From Desulfovibrio sp. DV (GTDB taxonomy: Bacteria; Desulfobacterota; Desulfovibrionia; Desulfovibrionales; Desulfovibrionaceae), in contig NZ_MLBG01000001.1 in NCBI RefSeq assembly GCF_001936595.1, positions 81,072 to 145,071 of the forward strand: DNA of 64,000 bases, read 5' to 3'. Positions 50,759 through 60,942 of the stretch are shown piece by piece. Each line of letters opens with the position of its first letter. The stretch's first letter is position 1. The translations under genes were made by a program, and so were the position numbers. The notes under the pieces are model-generated. The model was not told the DNA's origin. It worked only from the letters and a program-made list of their open reading frames with translations, and searched no databases.

Positions 50759-51169
50759 ATGGCGAGACTGAGCGGCGAGAGGGTGAAGTGGTTCGACATC
50801 CCGGAAGACCCGGACGGGGCGAAAGTCAAAATCAAGCACCTCAAGAAGGGCGAGGTGAACGACATCGAGGACCAGATCGAACTGTACCAGACCATGCTGC
50901 GGCCCGACGCCGCCGGCAAAATGCAGCAGGAAATCAAGGTCAATCCGGCCAAGGGCGACAAACGCTACGCCTATCTGTGCGCGGCGGTGATTGACTGGGA
51001 AAAGGTTTTCGGTGCTGACGGCAAGCCCATGGACTGCACCGATGCCAACAAGATCCTGTTGGCCCGGGACGACGAAACCTTCGGGCCGTTTGTCAGCAAG
51101 AGCCGGATCGCCCTGACCGAACTGGTGGCGGCCGAGCGGGAGGCGGCCCGAAAAAACTCGAAAGCGTAG
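50759..51169 (+). CDS. tail assembly chaperone, zero-frame product (gpG-like)
   Basis: 136 residues starting ATG 50759 (GGGGAAAG ahead). Acidic/basic helical protein (VKIKHLKKGEVNDIEDQIE). It ends just after the A-AAA-AAC heptamer at 51151-51157 where ribosomes can slip -1 into the next frame. In lambda G and GT chaperones deliver tape measure to tail tube; the position between tube and tape measure genes matches. Confidence 0.8.
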   Translation: MARLSGERVKWFDIPEDPDGAKVKIKHLKKGEVNDIEDQIELYQTMLRPDAAGKMQQEIKVNPAKGDKRYAYLCAAVIDWEKVFGADGKPMDCTDANKILLARDDETFGPFVSKSRIALTELVAAEREAARKNSKA

Positions 51170-51558
51170 GCCTGTGGCTGTCCGGGGCAGGGCGCAAAAC
51201 CTGCGAGGAGTGCAGGCGGGTCTTTAAGGAGACTCGTTGGGACACCCCGGCGGATCGGGAGCGCAAGCGCAAAGGCCCACCCTGCGCCACCTGCCGCCCC
51301 GACCTGCACCCGGACAACGCCACGGCCTGCGCCATCTATCTGCGCTGCGCCGGGCAGGTGATCGTCGGTCCCATGGGCGACCGCATCGACATCAACGTGC
51401 TGGCCGTCAAGACGATCATGGACCTGGAGGGGGTCGGCAATCAAGCCGAGGTCATGGAGCAGGTGCAGACCCTGGCCGGGCTCATCTACCGGGAGCAGGC
51501 CAAAGAGGCCGAGGCCAGGCGCGAGGCGGATAAACGGTATCGGACAGGGAGACGGTGA
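51157..51558 (+). CDS. tail assembly chaperone, -1 frame extension (gpT-like)
   Basis: Open frame in -1 relative to the G-like gene, with no ribosome site or good start of its own. After slippage at A-AAA-AAC it continues as LESVGLWLSGAGRKTC and includes two Cys pairs (CEECRR, CATCR), then a C-terminal helix (AEVMEQVQTLAGLIYREQAKEAEAR). The fused product (~267 residues) is the GT chaperone. The next gene, tape measure, starts three bases later. Confidence 0.8.
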   Translation, partial: LESVGLWLSGAGRKTCEECRRVFKETRWDTPADRERKRKGPPCATCRPDLHPDNATACAIYLRCAGQVIVGPMGDRIDINVLAVKTIMDLEGVGNQAEVMEQVQTLAGLIYREQAKEAEARREADKRYRTGRR

Positions 51559-51561
51559 CGC

Positions 51562-54500
51562 ATGCGGATTAAGGCCGGCACCCTTGGGGTGGACATCACA
51601 GCGGACGGGCAGGTCCTGGAGGCCGCGCTCAAGCGGGCCGACTCCCTCACCGAATCCTTTTCGGTCAACGTCGACCGCCGGATGAAGCGGGCCAGCGCCA
51701 GTTTCCAGGGAGTGGGGCAGGCCGCCGGCATGACCGACAAGGAGATGGCCAGCCTGGAAAAGCGGATGCGCGAGGGCATGGCCGCCGACACCGCCACCCG
51801 CGCCCTGGACAATCTCCGCAAATACGCCGGCCTGACCGCCCAGGAGTACACCAACCTCGCCGCCAAGATGGGCGTGGCCACCAGGGAGAGCGACAAGGCG
51901 TCGATCTCCCTGGCCGGCATTGCCAAGCGGGCCGGCGCGGTGGCTGCGGCCTACCTGTCCATGCGTGAGGGAGCGCGGGCTGCCGGGCAGGCGTTTATGG
52001 ATTTTGTCGGCTACGAGGCCAACCTCACGGACATGAGCCGGGTGACCACGGACAGCCTCGAGTCCATCGACGCCACCATCAAGGGGCTGCCCCGGTCCAT
52101 GGGCGACCCCACGGCCATGATGGGGGCCTACTACCAGGTGCTGTCCTCGGGCGCGACCGACTCGGCCCAGGCCATGGACCTGCTCACCACCTCGGCCAAG
52201 GCCTCCAAGGCCGCTCACGTGTCCCAGTCCGAGACGGTCAAGGGCCTCACCAAGCTGATGGCCGGGTATGACGGCGAGATCCGCAGCGCCACCGAGGCGT
52301 CGGATCTGTTGTTTCGGATCGACAACCTGGGCCAGACGTCTTTCGCCGAGCTGGTGCCGGTCATCGGCGATGTGGCGGAGGTCACCCACCTGGTCGGCGT
52401 GACCTCCCAGGAGATGGCTGCCGGTCTGGCCCTGGTAACCCAGACCTCTGGCTCCACCTCCGAGGCCGCCACCAAGTGGAAGGCCATCATGGTCGGTCTC
52501 TACAAGCCGACCGAAAACATGGAAAAGGTGCTCAAGGCCCTGGGCTATGAGTCCGGACAGGCCATGGTGCAGCAGCTCGGGTTCGCCGGGACGCTGCAAA
52601 AGCTCCAGGCCGTGGCCGAAGCGTCCGGCTTTTCCATGGGCAAACTCTTTGAGAGTTCCGAGGCCTTGACCGGCATTGCCGGCCTTGGGGCCCAGGAATG
52701 GGAGCGCTACACCGGGATCCTCGACGGGGTGCGCCAGGGATCGGACGAAACCGATCAGGCCTGGCAGCGTTGGCTGGGCACGTCCCAGGCGGTCAAAGAC
52801 AACTACGACGCCACCCTCAAGCAGATGGCCATCGAGTTCGGCGGCGAGCTGGCCCCCATGATGACGGCCGGGATGCAGACGTTTGCCGACACGGTTGTCG
52901 CCAACAAAGGGCCGATCATCACCACCCTGGGCGGCATCGAGATGTCGGTCCAGGCCATCACCTCCATGGTCATGGCCGCCACCCGCGAATACCAGACCTT
53001 TGCCAACACCATTGCCGCCGGCATCGCCGTGGTCAAAGGCGAGATGGCCTTTGGCGATTGGGCGCTGTCCGGTCCCGAGGAGCTGGCCAAGAAGCTGCAG
53101 GCCGCCGGAGACAAAGTGCGCGCCAATGCTGCTGCCCAGGCCAAAGAGGCGCGCACCCAGGCGCTCATGGCGGGAGACAGCACTGGGACCATCCCCGAGC
53201 TGGCCCAAATGTTCCCGGGTGACACGCCGGCGAAAGTCGACAAGGCCAAAAAGGCCGTAGACGGCGTTAAGGTTGCGCTGAAGGACTCCAGTAAAGCAGC
53301 CGAAAACGCCGCCCTGGCTGCCGAGCGGTACGGCGACCGGGCCGCGTCGTATTTTGACCAGGTCGAGTACGCCATCGCCGGCCTGTCCGACTCCCTGTCC
53401 GGCGGCCTGGAAGGCGAGACCCTCAAGGTCGACAAGACGTTTGATAAGATTTTTGCGGACATCCGCAAAAACACCAGAGGGGCCAAGGGCGACACCGAAG
53501 ATTTTGCCCGGGCCTGGGTGGCGGCGGATGCCGCCTGGCCCATGCTGCACATGATTGCCCAGCTCAAGGATTTCGAGAAGGAGCTGGACAAAGCGGCCAA
53601 GTACGCCCGGGACATGGGCACCTACCTGTCCGATCCGGAGCAGCTTCAAGCGGCCGACTGGCTCGAGGGCTACAAGCAGTACGTCCAGGATCTGCGCGAG
53701 GCCCGGGCCACCACCGACCAGGAGGATGCCGCTGCCGTTGCCAAGGCCCAAGCCCGCTGGGATGCCTACCAACAACACGTGCTCAAGGCAGAGCTGGACC
53801 GCCTGGGCGAGGGCGGCAAACTCTCGGAGCAGTATTGGGCCTCCGAGAAAAAGGCCCTGGAGAACCACCTCGCCGCGGTCAAGCAAAACGCCAGCGACGA
53901 GACGGCCTACAAAGTCTACGAGGCCGGGCAGTGGGATGCCTTCCTCAAGGCGCAGCTTGAGGAGCAGGCGAAGTACGCCGGCACCTTCGGCGAGACCCTG
54001 GCCGCCAAGTGGAGCTTGGCGTTTGGCGGGTACGAGAGCGAGGTCACGAAAGCCAAGCGGGGCTATGACTCCATGGCCGACGGCATCATCGAGAGCACCG
54101 AGGGTGCGGTTGATGCTCTTGCCGGCAGCGCCGGCGATGCCGTGCGGATATTTGCCGACGGCACGGCCACGGTGGAGGATCTGTGGCAAAACCTGTTGGC
54201 CCGGATGGCGGATTCCCTGGCCTCGTTTATCGAAAAATGGATCAAGCAGCAGCTTACGGATGCCCTGGGCGGGGCCTTCTCCGGGGCCGGTTCCGATTCC
54301 GGCGGCTTGTCCCTGTCCGGTCTGACCGGCACAAAATCGTCCAGCAGCTCGATAGGCGATGGAGTCGATGCCCTCAAATCGCTCGGTGACTACCTCGGTT
54401 CGTCGGCCGGCAAGTCGGTCGGCGAATACCTGACCACGGCCGGATCGTCCGGCACCTCGCTGTTTGTCGGCGGCGGCAACGCCCTGGCCGATATCTTTGC

Positions 54501-57500
54501 CGAGGGCATCGACGTCTCGTCCCTGGGCGCTGCGGCCAGCACTTACAACACCGTGGGCGCCACGGCCATGGCCTCGACCTACGGCGCGGCCGAGACAGCG
54601 GCCATGTCGGCCACCTCGGTCCTGGGTACGGTGGGATCGGTCCTGGGGGTGGTCGGGGCCATTGGCGGCGTGGTGGGCCTGCTCTCCGGGCTGTTTGGGG
54701 AGCAGGAAAAGGAGCCGACCAAGACGGCATCGGGCTACAACGTCAATTATGCCGGCGGCAGGACTGCGGTTTCCGGCGTCGATTTTTATTCGGACGGCTC
54801 GGTGGTCGGCACCGGCGCGTCCGATCCTGCCGTCACGCGCCAGATCTCCGACGCGTTTAAAAATGCTGCCGAAGAATTCTCCGATGCGGCCGAGAACCTC
54901 GGGTTCACCGTCGATAAGCTGCTCGACAATTTTGAAATGCCGGAGATGAACCTGACCAACGATCAGGTCGGGGACTACATCGAGGCCGGGACCAACGCCC
55001 TGGCCTTCCAGGCCCTGGAGCAGGCAGGGCTGCGCGGCGCGTTTGATGTGCTGGCTGACGACGGGCAGACCTACGCTGACCAGATCCGGGAGTTCTCTGC
55101 CGCCTTCTCCACCGTGGTCGGCACGTTTTCGGCTTACGGTTATGAGGTCCGGGACGTGGCCCAGATCACCCAGGACCAGATCGATACCCTGCGGGCCAAG
55201 ACTGTGGAAACGGCACAGGGCACCTCCCAGGCCATCATGACCATGGCCCAGTCCATGGGAGCGACCTCTGATCAGCTGGCCCAACTGGCCGCCAACGCCA
55301 GCGACGGCAGCCAGGCCCTGGCCGTCACGGACCAGCAGCTGGAAAACCTGCTGGCCGCTGATTATGCCGAGGATCTTCTCAAGGCCGTGGGCGGCGAGGA
55401 TGCGTTTGCCGCCATCATGGGCAACCTGACGGCCAACGTCTTCGACACCATCGGCGCGTATGCCGAAAACCTGGGCTACTACGAGGACAAGGCGGCCGAA
55501 GCCATCAGCAAGCTGGGCGATGCCGGGGTCACGGTCGACAATTTCTGGACGAAATTTGACCAGGCCATCAAGGACGGCCTGACCGTCGACGAATTCGAGG
55601 CCTGGGGCAAGGCCAGCGGCTGGGTGGCCAACATCGACAGCGTCACCGAGGCGCTGGTCGATTGGAACGACGCCATGACCCAGATGGCCCAGTCCCTGGA
55701 TGCGCGGCTGCAAAAGGCCCGGGGCCTGGACTACGAGGCCGAGATAACCGAGCTGGCCGCCGCTGCCGAGTGGGAACTGGCCGATGCCCGCGCTGCCGGC
55801 TACGACGCGACCGTCATCGCCCGGCTGCAGGAGGTCCAGGCGGCCGAGCTGGCGGCCAAGATCGCCGAGCACCAGGCCGACTACGCCGACAAGCTGCGCG
55901 ACGCCAACAAGCGCTATGCCGAGGCCGTGGGCGACTCCTCGGCCCTGGTCGGCATCGCCATCGAGGAGAACGCCCTGGAGCTGGCCGAGCTGGCCAGGAC
56001 GTTTAACTGGTCGCCGGGCTCCAGCGAGGAGGGATTGTTTCAGGCGCTGCAGCAGGCGCAGTGGGCCGAAATCATCGCCATGATCCAGGAGACGGGCGAA
56101 GCCCTGGCCGAGGCCACCCGGGCCATGCGCTCCGACCTGGCTGCCCGCCGGGCGGCCATCGATGGCTACGAGGAGGAGGCCGAGGCGCTCCAGATGGTGG
56201 CCGGCTATGCCGACGAGCTGGCCCAGGCCTACGCCGACGGCCTCGATGACGATCTCATTGCCGAGCTGATGGCCGTGCAGCTCGACGAGCTGGCAAAATA
56301 TTGGTCGGACGTCATTGATGACATGCAGTCCGACCTCGAGGATCTGTACCGCACCCAGGCTGATCTGCTCGATGCCCTGTCCGGCAACACAAAGTCGGCC
56401 ATCGACGAGCTGTACGCCCTCTTTGCCCGGTATCAGGCCGGCGAGGAGGATCTGGCCGACGACATCATTGACTCGCTCAAATCCATCGCTTCGGCCATCA
56501 ACGATATGGTCGAGGACATCTACGCCACCATCTACGAGATCCGCACCGGCAGCTCGTACACCACCGACGACGCCGCGACCGTGGCCACCAACTCCAAGGC
56601 CTATTTCGAGGAGCAGTACGCCGCGGCCGCCTCGGGCGACACCGAGGCCATGGCCAATGTCACCGGCTACGCCAAGGATTACCTGACCTCTCTGCGCGCC
56701 TCCACGGCCGATCAGTCCGTGTACGACGCCGGCGTCGACTACATCACCTCCATGCTCTCCCGGCTGGCGACGTCCGGGGCAGGCATCGGTGAGGACCTGG
56801 GCGACATCGGCGAGACCGTGACGGATGACCAGATCGCGGCGGCACAGGAGGCGCTCCACCGGGCCCAGGTGGCGCAGCTCAAAAGCGAGGCCGATGCGTA
56901 TCTGGCCCAGGCCTCGGCTGCACTGCAGGGATCGGACATCGGCAATTACCTCGCAGCCTTTGCCACGACGGGCACGGGATGGCAGGGGATAGCGCATCTC
57001 CTTGACGGCAATACCCCGGACGGCACCCCCAACTGGTTGGCGTCTCTCCGTGCCGGGAATATCACGATCCAGAGTCTTATCGGTTGGTTCCTCCGCGAGC
57101 CGGGTATTGGCACAGGGACCGGCTATGTCGATTGGCAAGCGGCTGTGCCGTATGTCGCCAACCTCGGCATCCTGCCGTCGGGCGTGGCCTCGACGTATGC
57201 GGACTACCAGGATGCCTACGAAAATTATGCAGCGCTCAAAGCCGAATATGGTTTTGCCACCGGCGGCATGATCGAGGGCGGGATCCCGGGTGAGGACTCG
57301 GTGTTTGTGCTGGGCAAGCCGGGTGAGGCCGTGCTCACCGAGCGCCAGACAGACATGTTGCTGCTGCTGGCCGAGCGGATCCAGGGCGTGATGCTCGGCG
57401 GCGGCGCACCGGCTGTGTCCGGCCGCGACGATCTGGCCGCCGAGGTGGTGGGGCTGCGCCGTGAGGTAGGCCGTTTGGGTGACCAGCTGCGCGGGACACA

Positions 57501-57594
57501 GGAGCGCATTGCCGATAACACCCGGGAAATCGCCTCCATGCTGGCCCGGTGCGGCGGCAAGGACAATTATCTCACTGTGCAGGTGCAGCCATGA
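51562..57594 (+). CDS. tail tape measure protein, 2010 aa
   Basis: Largest gene in the window. Long helical chain: N-terminal part (AALKRADSLTESF, TNLAAKMGVATRES), a coiled and hydrophobic middle (VLGTVGSVLGVVGAIGGVVGLLSGLF near residue 1030) and C-terminal Ala/Glu helical repeats with RLQEVQAAELAAKIAEHQAD. It sets tail length: at about 0.15 nm per residue, a tail near 300 nm would follow (family knowledge). Start ATG 51562 with GGAGAC ahead. Its stop overlaps the next start (ATGA). Confidence 0.93.
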   Translation: MRIKAGTLGVDITADGQVLEAALKRADSLTESFSVNVDRRMKRASASFQGVGQAAGMTDKEMASLEKRMREGMAADTATRALDNLRKYAGLTAQEYTNLAAKMGVATRESDKASISLAGIAKRAGAVAAAYLSMREGARAAGQAFMDFVGYEANLTDMSRVTTDSLESIDATIKGLPRSMGDPTAMMGAYYQVLSSGATDSAQAMDLLTTSAKASKAAHVSQSETVKGLTKLMAGYDGEIRSATEASDLLFRIDNLGQTSFAELVPVIGDVAEVTHLVGVTSQEMAAGLALVTQTSGSTSEAATKWKAIMVGLYKPTENMEKVLKALGYESGQAMVQQLGFAGTLQKLQAVAEASGFSMGKLFESSEALTGIAGLGAQEWERYTGILDGVRQGSDETDQAWQRWLGTSQAVKDNYDATLKQMAIEFGGELAPMMTAGMQTFADTVVANKGPIITTLGGIEMSVQAITSMVMAATREYQTFANTIAAGIAVVKGEMAFGDWALSGPEELAKKLQAAGDKVRANAAAQAKEARTQALMAGDSTGTIPELAQMFPGDTPAKVDKAKKAVDGVKVALKDSSKAAENAALAAERYGDRAASYFDQVEYAIAGLSDSLSGGLEGETLKVDKTFDKIFADIRKNTRGAKGDTEDFARAWVAADAAWPMLHMIAQLKDFEKELDKAAKYARDMGTYLSDPEQLQAADWLEGYKQYVQDLREARATTDQEDAAAVAKAQARWDAYQQHVLKAELDRLGEGGKLSEQYWASEKKALENHLAAVKQNASDETAYKVYEAGQWDAFLKAQLEEQAKYAGTFGETLAAKWSLAFGGYESEVTKAKRGYDSMADGIIESTEGAVDALAGSAGDAVRIFADGTATVEDLWQNLLARMADSLASFIEKWIKQQLTDALGGAFSGAGSDSGGLSLSGLTGTKSSSSSIGDGVDALKSLGDYLGSSAGKSVGEYLTTAGSSGTSLFVGGGNALADIFAEGIDVSSLGAAASTYNTVGATAMASTYGAAETAAMSATSVLGTVGSVLGVVGAIGGVVGLLSGLFGEQEKEPTKTASGYNVNYAGGRTAVSGVDFYSDGSVVGTGASDPAVTRQISDAFKNAAEEFSDAAENLGFTVDKLLDNFEMPEMNLTNDQVGDYIEAGTNALAFQALEQAGLRGAFDVLADDGQTYADQIREFSAAFSTVVGTFSAYGYEVRDVAQITQDQIDTLRAKTVETAQGTSQAIMTMAQSMGATSDQLAQLAANASDGSQALAVTDQQLENLLAADYAEDLLKAVGGEDAFAAIMGNLTANVFDTIGAYAENLGYYEDKAAEAISKLGDAGVTVDNFWTKFDQAIKDGLTVDEFEAWGKASGWVANIDSVTEALVDWNDAMTQMAQSLDARLQKARGLDYEAEITELAAAAEWELADARAAGYDATVIARLQEVQAAELAAKIAEHQADYADKLRDANKRYAEAVGDSSALVGIAIEENALELAELARTFNWSPGSSEEGLFQALQQAQWAEIIAMIQETGEALAEATRAMRSDLAARRAAIDGYEEEAEALQMVAGYADELAQAYADGLDDDLIAELMAVQLDELAKYWSDVIDDMQSDLEDLYRTQADLLDALSGNTKSAIDELYALFARYQAGEEDLADDIIDSLKSIASAINDMVEDIYATIYEIRTGSSYTTDDAATVATNSKAYFEEQYAAAASGDTEAMANVTGYAKDYLTSLRASTADQSVYDAGVDYITSMLSRLATSGAGIGEDLGDIGETVTDDQIAAAQEALHRAQVAQLKSEADAYLAQASAALQGSDIGNYLAAFATTGTGWQGIAHLLDGNTPDGTPNWLASLRAGNITIQSLIGWFLREPGIGTGTGYVDWQAAVPYVANLGILPSGVASTYADYQDAYENYAALKAEYGFATGGMIEGGIPGEDSVFVLGKPGEAVLTERQTDMLLLLAERIQGVMLGGGAPAVSGRDDLAAEVVGLRREVGRLGDQLRGTQERIADNTREIASMLARCGGKDNYLTVQVQP

Positions 57595-58487
57595 AAATTG
57601 TGATCCCGCGACCCATTACACTCCTCTCGACCAATGTGCCCGAAACCGATGCCGATGAGTGGGACGCCGATACTGTCTACGCGGCCGGTCACCTGGTGAT
57701 GGTTTCGGCGCGCCACCGCCTGTACTACTCCCTGCGCGCCACCGAGGCCGGCGAATTTCCCCCGGATAACCTGGTCGGCACGGACCCGGCCTGGAGCGAC
57801 CGGGGGGCGACCAACGCCTACAAGATGTTTGATGAGTATATCAACACGGCTACGAGCGTGGATGATCTCATGGACGTGACCACCTCGGCATCGCGATGTG
57901 ACTCTGTTGGAGTCTTCGGCGCTCGCGGCAAGACGCTGACGTTGGATCTGATGATGGGCGACGTGGTCATCTGGTCCAAGACTTGGACGCTCCTCAAACC
58001 GACCTACACCTACACCGAGTACTGTTTTACTACCCCGGAATTTATCAGGGATATTTTTACGCCAATCCCCATTCGAGGCGGGTCGCGCCTGCGCATCCGC
58101 ATCGACGCCGGGGAGGGTGGCACGGCCCAGTGTGGCAAGGTTGAAATGGGGCAGGCGGTCTACTTGGGCGAGACACAGTGGGATGTCACTCCAAGTCGTC
58201 TTTCTTTCTCCAAGGTCACCACGAATGACTTCGGCGATGTTTCAATGAGCAAGGGAAAGACTGCAAAATACCTAAAATTCAAAGCAACATTTGATACGTC
58301 GCAAATAGACCATATCCAAAAACGCCTGGACGACATCGACGGGCTGGCTTGCATGTTCGTGGCCTACGGCGAGACCGGTTTTCAACCCGAGGCGCTGCTT
58401 GTGTATGGATTCGCCAAGGAGGTCAACCCGAACCTTCCCAACGGCGAAAAATCCACGATCCAATTCGAGGTCCAGGGCCTCATCTAG
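57591..58487 (+). CDS. phage tail protein (carbohydrate-binding-like), 298 aa
   Basis: Starts with MKIVIPRPITLLSTNVPE; an early ADTVYAAGHLVMV with RHRLYYSLRA is a CBM5/12-like carbohydrate-binding module (D-Y-x-x-G-x-L-V pattern), followed by a beta-rich region (TLDLMMGDVVIWSKTWTLL, GSRLRIRIDAG). The C-terminal part is somewhat lower in GC. It follows the tape measure, so it is a distal tail or tail-tip protein; assignment beyond that is inference. Confidence 0.65.
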   Translation: MKIVIPRPITLLSTNVPETDADEWDADTVYAAGHLVMVSARHRLYYSLRATEAGEFPPDNLVGTDPAWSDRGATNAYKMFDEYINTATSVDDLMDVTTSASRCDSVGVFGARGKTLTLDLMMGDVVIWSKTWTLLKPTYTYTEYCFTTPEFIRDIFTPIPIRGGSRLRIRIDAGEGGTAQCGKVEMGQAVYLGETQWDVTPSRLSFSKVTTNDFGDVSMSKGKTAKYLKFKATFDTSQIDHIQKRLDDIDGLACMFVAYGETGFQPEALLVYGFAKEVNPNLPNGEKSTIQFEVQGLI

Positions 58488-58495
58488 GGGGTGAT

Positions 58496-60193
58496 ATGAC
58501 GATACCGAGCCTGACGCCGCTGTCTACGCCGCCGAGCCGGACGACAGGGAATTTTGACGATGCGATGGACACCTCGCTTGCCGAGCTTGATAACATGGTC
58601 GATGAACTCATCGCGGTGATTCCGGCGCTCAACAACGCTGTAGCGTCCGTGGCATCTAGCGCCAGTTTTGCCGACATGCGTGCGACCGCCGCTGGCGGAG
58701 CCAGAGACTCTGCGATTGAAGCGGCTATGAATGCCAACGACAGGGCCGGCGATGCCGCCGGCTCGGTTACTGAGGCTATCGCGGCGAAAACTGCGGCAGA
58801 AGCGGCGCGGGACGTGGGTATCGCCGCCAGGGATGCAGCGGCTGCCGACGCCGACAGGGCAGAGATGAATGCCAATGGGGCCTCACTCGCCGCTGGAGCC
58901 GCCGCGACATCGGCGTCCCAGGCGGCGGCCACTTCGGCCAAAGCCATCCGCGACACGCTTGGCAAGTTTTCCGGCATCATTCCGCCGACACTCAATCTTT
59001 TTTGCCGGGACGCTACGTCCGATGCCGTGCCAATCGGGACGTTTGCTCGCTCGATTGCAGCATATCGTGATGGACCTACGGGGATAATGGAAACAGTGCC
59101 GGCTGCATCCGTTCGTCGGCATTGTGACCTTGCCGGCAACTTACAGGGGTGGTTGTTAGAGGGACAAGCTACCAACCTCATCTTTGACAGCGCCACGTTT
59201 AATAGTTGGGCCTTCCTTGGTGCTTCTATCGTTCCCAATGCAGTAAAGGCCCCTGACGGGACGATGACCGCTTACAAAATAGTAGAAGACACATCTAACG
59301 GATTCCATTACATGGTATCAAATACGGCCGTTGCTCCGAACGGAATTTACATTAAACAGATAAAAGTAAAGCCTGCAGGCCGCAGCGTGTTAGTATTGCA
59401 GCTTTCTGATTACGTTACATCTGTTGTCATTGCGATATACGACCTTGTATCAAAGACATGCTTTGTTCTTTCTGGGTACGCCCCCTGGACAGACGTTGAA
59501 GCTAAAATTGAAGACGCAGAAGATGGATACTCATTATGCACGCTCACTGCGAAGAAAACACAGGGAACGTCCGCTTCATTTTTGCTTTCCACTGCGCTGA
59601 ATGACGGTAATCGTACATATGCTGGCGATGGTTCTAGTGGGTTGTATATTTGGGGTCCGCAATTAGAGGCGGGCAGGTACGCGTCCAGCCTCGTTCCTTC
59701 AGCAGCAACGGCGGTGACGCGTCCTGCCGATGTTTGGACGATCCCCGTGTCGTCTTTCAAATTTAATGCCAGTGCCGGGTCATTTTATATACAGGCGATG
59801 ACGGCAAAGGCGTTGCCGCAACCCGGACTAGGGCAAATGGCGTTCATGATCGACGACGGAACATGGCTAAATTTGATAATGTTGTACCGCTACACTGATG
59901 AGATTCTTTGGCTAACTACTCTTAGTAATGGCGTGAACATTGGAATAAATTGTGGAACTTTTGCGAACAATGTTCCCATCCGACTGGTTATGTCTTACAA
60001 CACTTCTCTTTTTAAAGTGTGTGTTAACGGAGGGAACGTACTCAAGAGTAACTTCACACGTATGTTTGGGTTGTCAACTCTTCGCCTTGGCAACGATTTG
60101 TCGCTTACACAGCCCTGGAATAGCACTATAGGGCATTTTGCCCATTTCCCCCAAGAACTGTCAGACGCCGCCATGAAAAGTATCACCGCATAG
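58496..60193 (+). CDS. tail fibre / receptor-binding protein, 565 aa
   Basis: N-terminal ~190 residues form an Ala-rich coiled shaft (AAKTAAEAARDVGIAARDAAAADADRAE); the C-terminal two thirds contain a LamG/concanavalin-like domain with carbohydrate-binding look (GYSLCTLTAKKTQGTSASF, GSFYIQAMTAKA, WLTTLSNGVNIGINCGTF). From about 59150 the GC falls sharply, a mosaic border where the receptor-binding half was probably swapped. RBS GGGGGG before ATG 58496. Confidence 0.8.
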   Translation: MTIPSLTPLSTPPSRTTGNFDDAMDTSLAELDNMVDELIAVIPALNNAVASVASSASFADMRATAAGGARDSAIEAAMNANDRAGDAAGSVTEAIAAKTAAEAARDVGIAARDAAAADADRAEMNANGASLAAGAAATSASQAAATSAKAIRDTLGKFSGIIPPTLNLFCRDATSDAVPIGTFARSIAAYRDGPTGIMETVPAASVRRHCDLAGNLQGWLLEGQATNLIFDSATFNSWAFLGASIVPNAVKAPDGTMTAYKIVEDTSNGFHYMVSNTAVAPNGIYIKQIKVKPAGRSVLVLQLSDYVTSVVIAIYDLVSKTCFVLSGYAPWTDVEAKIEDAEDGYSLCTLTAKKTQGTSASFLLSTALNDGNRTYAGDGSSGLYIWGPQLEAGRYASSLVPSAATAVTRPADVWTIPVSSFKFNASAGSFYIQAMTAKALPQPGLGQMAFMIDDGTWLNLIMLYRYTDEILWLTTLSNGVNIGINCGTFANNVPIRLVMSYNTSLFKVCVNGGNVLKSNFTRMFGLSTLRLGNDLSLTQPWNSTIGHFAHFPQELSDAAMKSITA

Positions 60194-60207
60194 GAGCAAG
60201 CATTATC

Positions 60208-60942
60208 ATGAAAGACTTTTGCTTCCACGCGGCCGACGAGGCCGCAATCCTTGCAGCCCTGACGGCTTCTGGCCTGACCACGGCCGGCATGGACGGGTCC
60301 GCTCACCCTGTCGGCGAGTATGCCTACGTCGGCCAGATCGTCGAGACGCCCGGCCAGTACGGTCCCGACCAGACAGTCATCGTTGCCCCGGTCATGCGGG
60401 AAGGCGTCTATGCCGTCTACCGGGCATCTGACGAGCAGGCCGCCGCGATCCTGGCCGCCACGCTGCCCGAGGGCGTGGCCCTGGTCGATCCGCCGGCCGG
60501 ACTGCCGAGGTTTGGCGGGGAGTGGTTGAGCGGGCGGGAGGCTCTGACCGAGGTGCAAGCCCAAGCCTGTGCTCGCATCGACACCACGGCCGAATCCCTG
60601 TGCAACCAGGTCATCACCCCGGGCTCGGCCCAGATGGCCCGCTATCAGCGCAAGGAGGCGCAGGCCCGGGCGTTTCGGGCTGCGGTGGTCCCGGACGATC
60701 CAGAAGAGCTGGCCGCGTTTAGACAGCAGTATGCGGCCATCTACGGCGAGGTCGGCATCACGGCCGACACGCCCCAGGCCGTGGCCGAGGTGATCGTGGC
60801 CATGGCCGATGCCTGGTGGGCTTATGGCGACGCGGTTGAGGCCGCACGGCTGGCTGGCAAGCGGGCCGTCGAGGCGGCCGGGGACCTGGCCGGGATTGCT
60901 GCGGCCGAGGCGGCGGTGGTCTGGCCGGCGCTGCCGGCGTAA
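60208..60942 (+). CDS. phage tail-fibre-associated protein, 244 aa
   Basis: Acidic, Ala-rich helical protein in three segments; LTEVQAQACARIDTTAESL and AFRQQYAAIYGEVGI are visible. The setting (directly after the fibre) suggests tail-fibre assembly or attachment. Its C-terminal 3' end (DAVEAARLAGKRA...VVWPALPA) is partly duplicated at 61858-61938. No family named with certainty. Confidence 0.6.
   Translation: MKDFCFHAADEAAILAALTASGLTTAGMDGSAHPVGEYAYVGQIVETPGQYGPDQTVIVAPVMREGVYAVYRASDEQAAAILAATLPEGVALVDPPAGLPRFGGEWLSGREALTEVQAQACARIDTTAESLCNQVITPGSAQMARYQRKEAQARAFRAAVVPDDPEELAAFRQQYAAIYGEVGITADTPQAVAEVIVAMADAWWAYGDAVEAARLAGKRAVEAAGDLAGIAAAEAAVVWPALPA

Noticed and set aside
50971..57138. A 2055-codon open frame antisense to the tape measure gene
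   Set aside because: High-GC codon bias opens the opposite strand; the composition is low-complexity Gly/Val/His-rich with no domain, and the plus-strand gene is certain.
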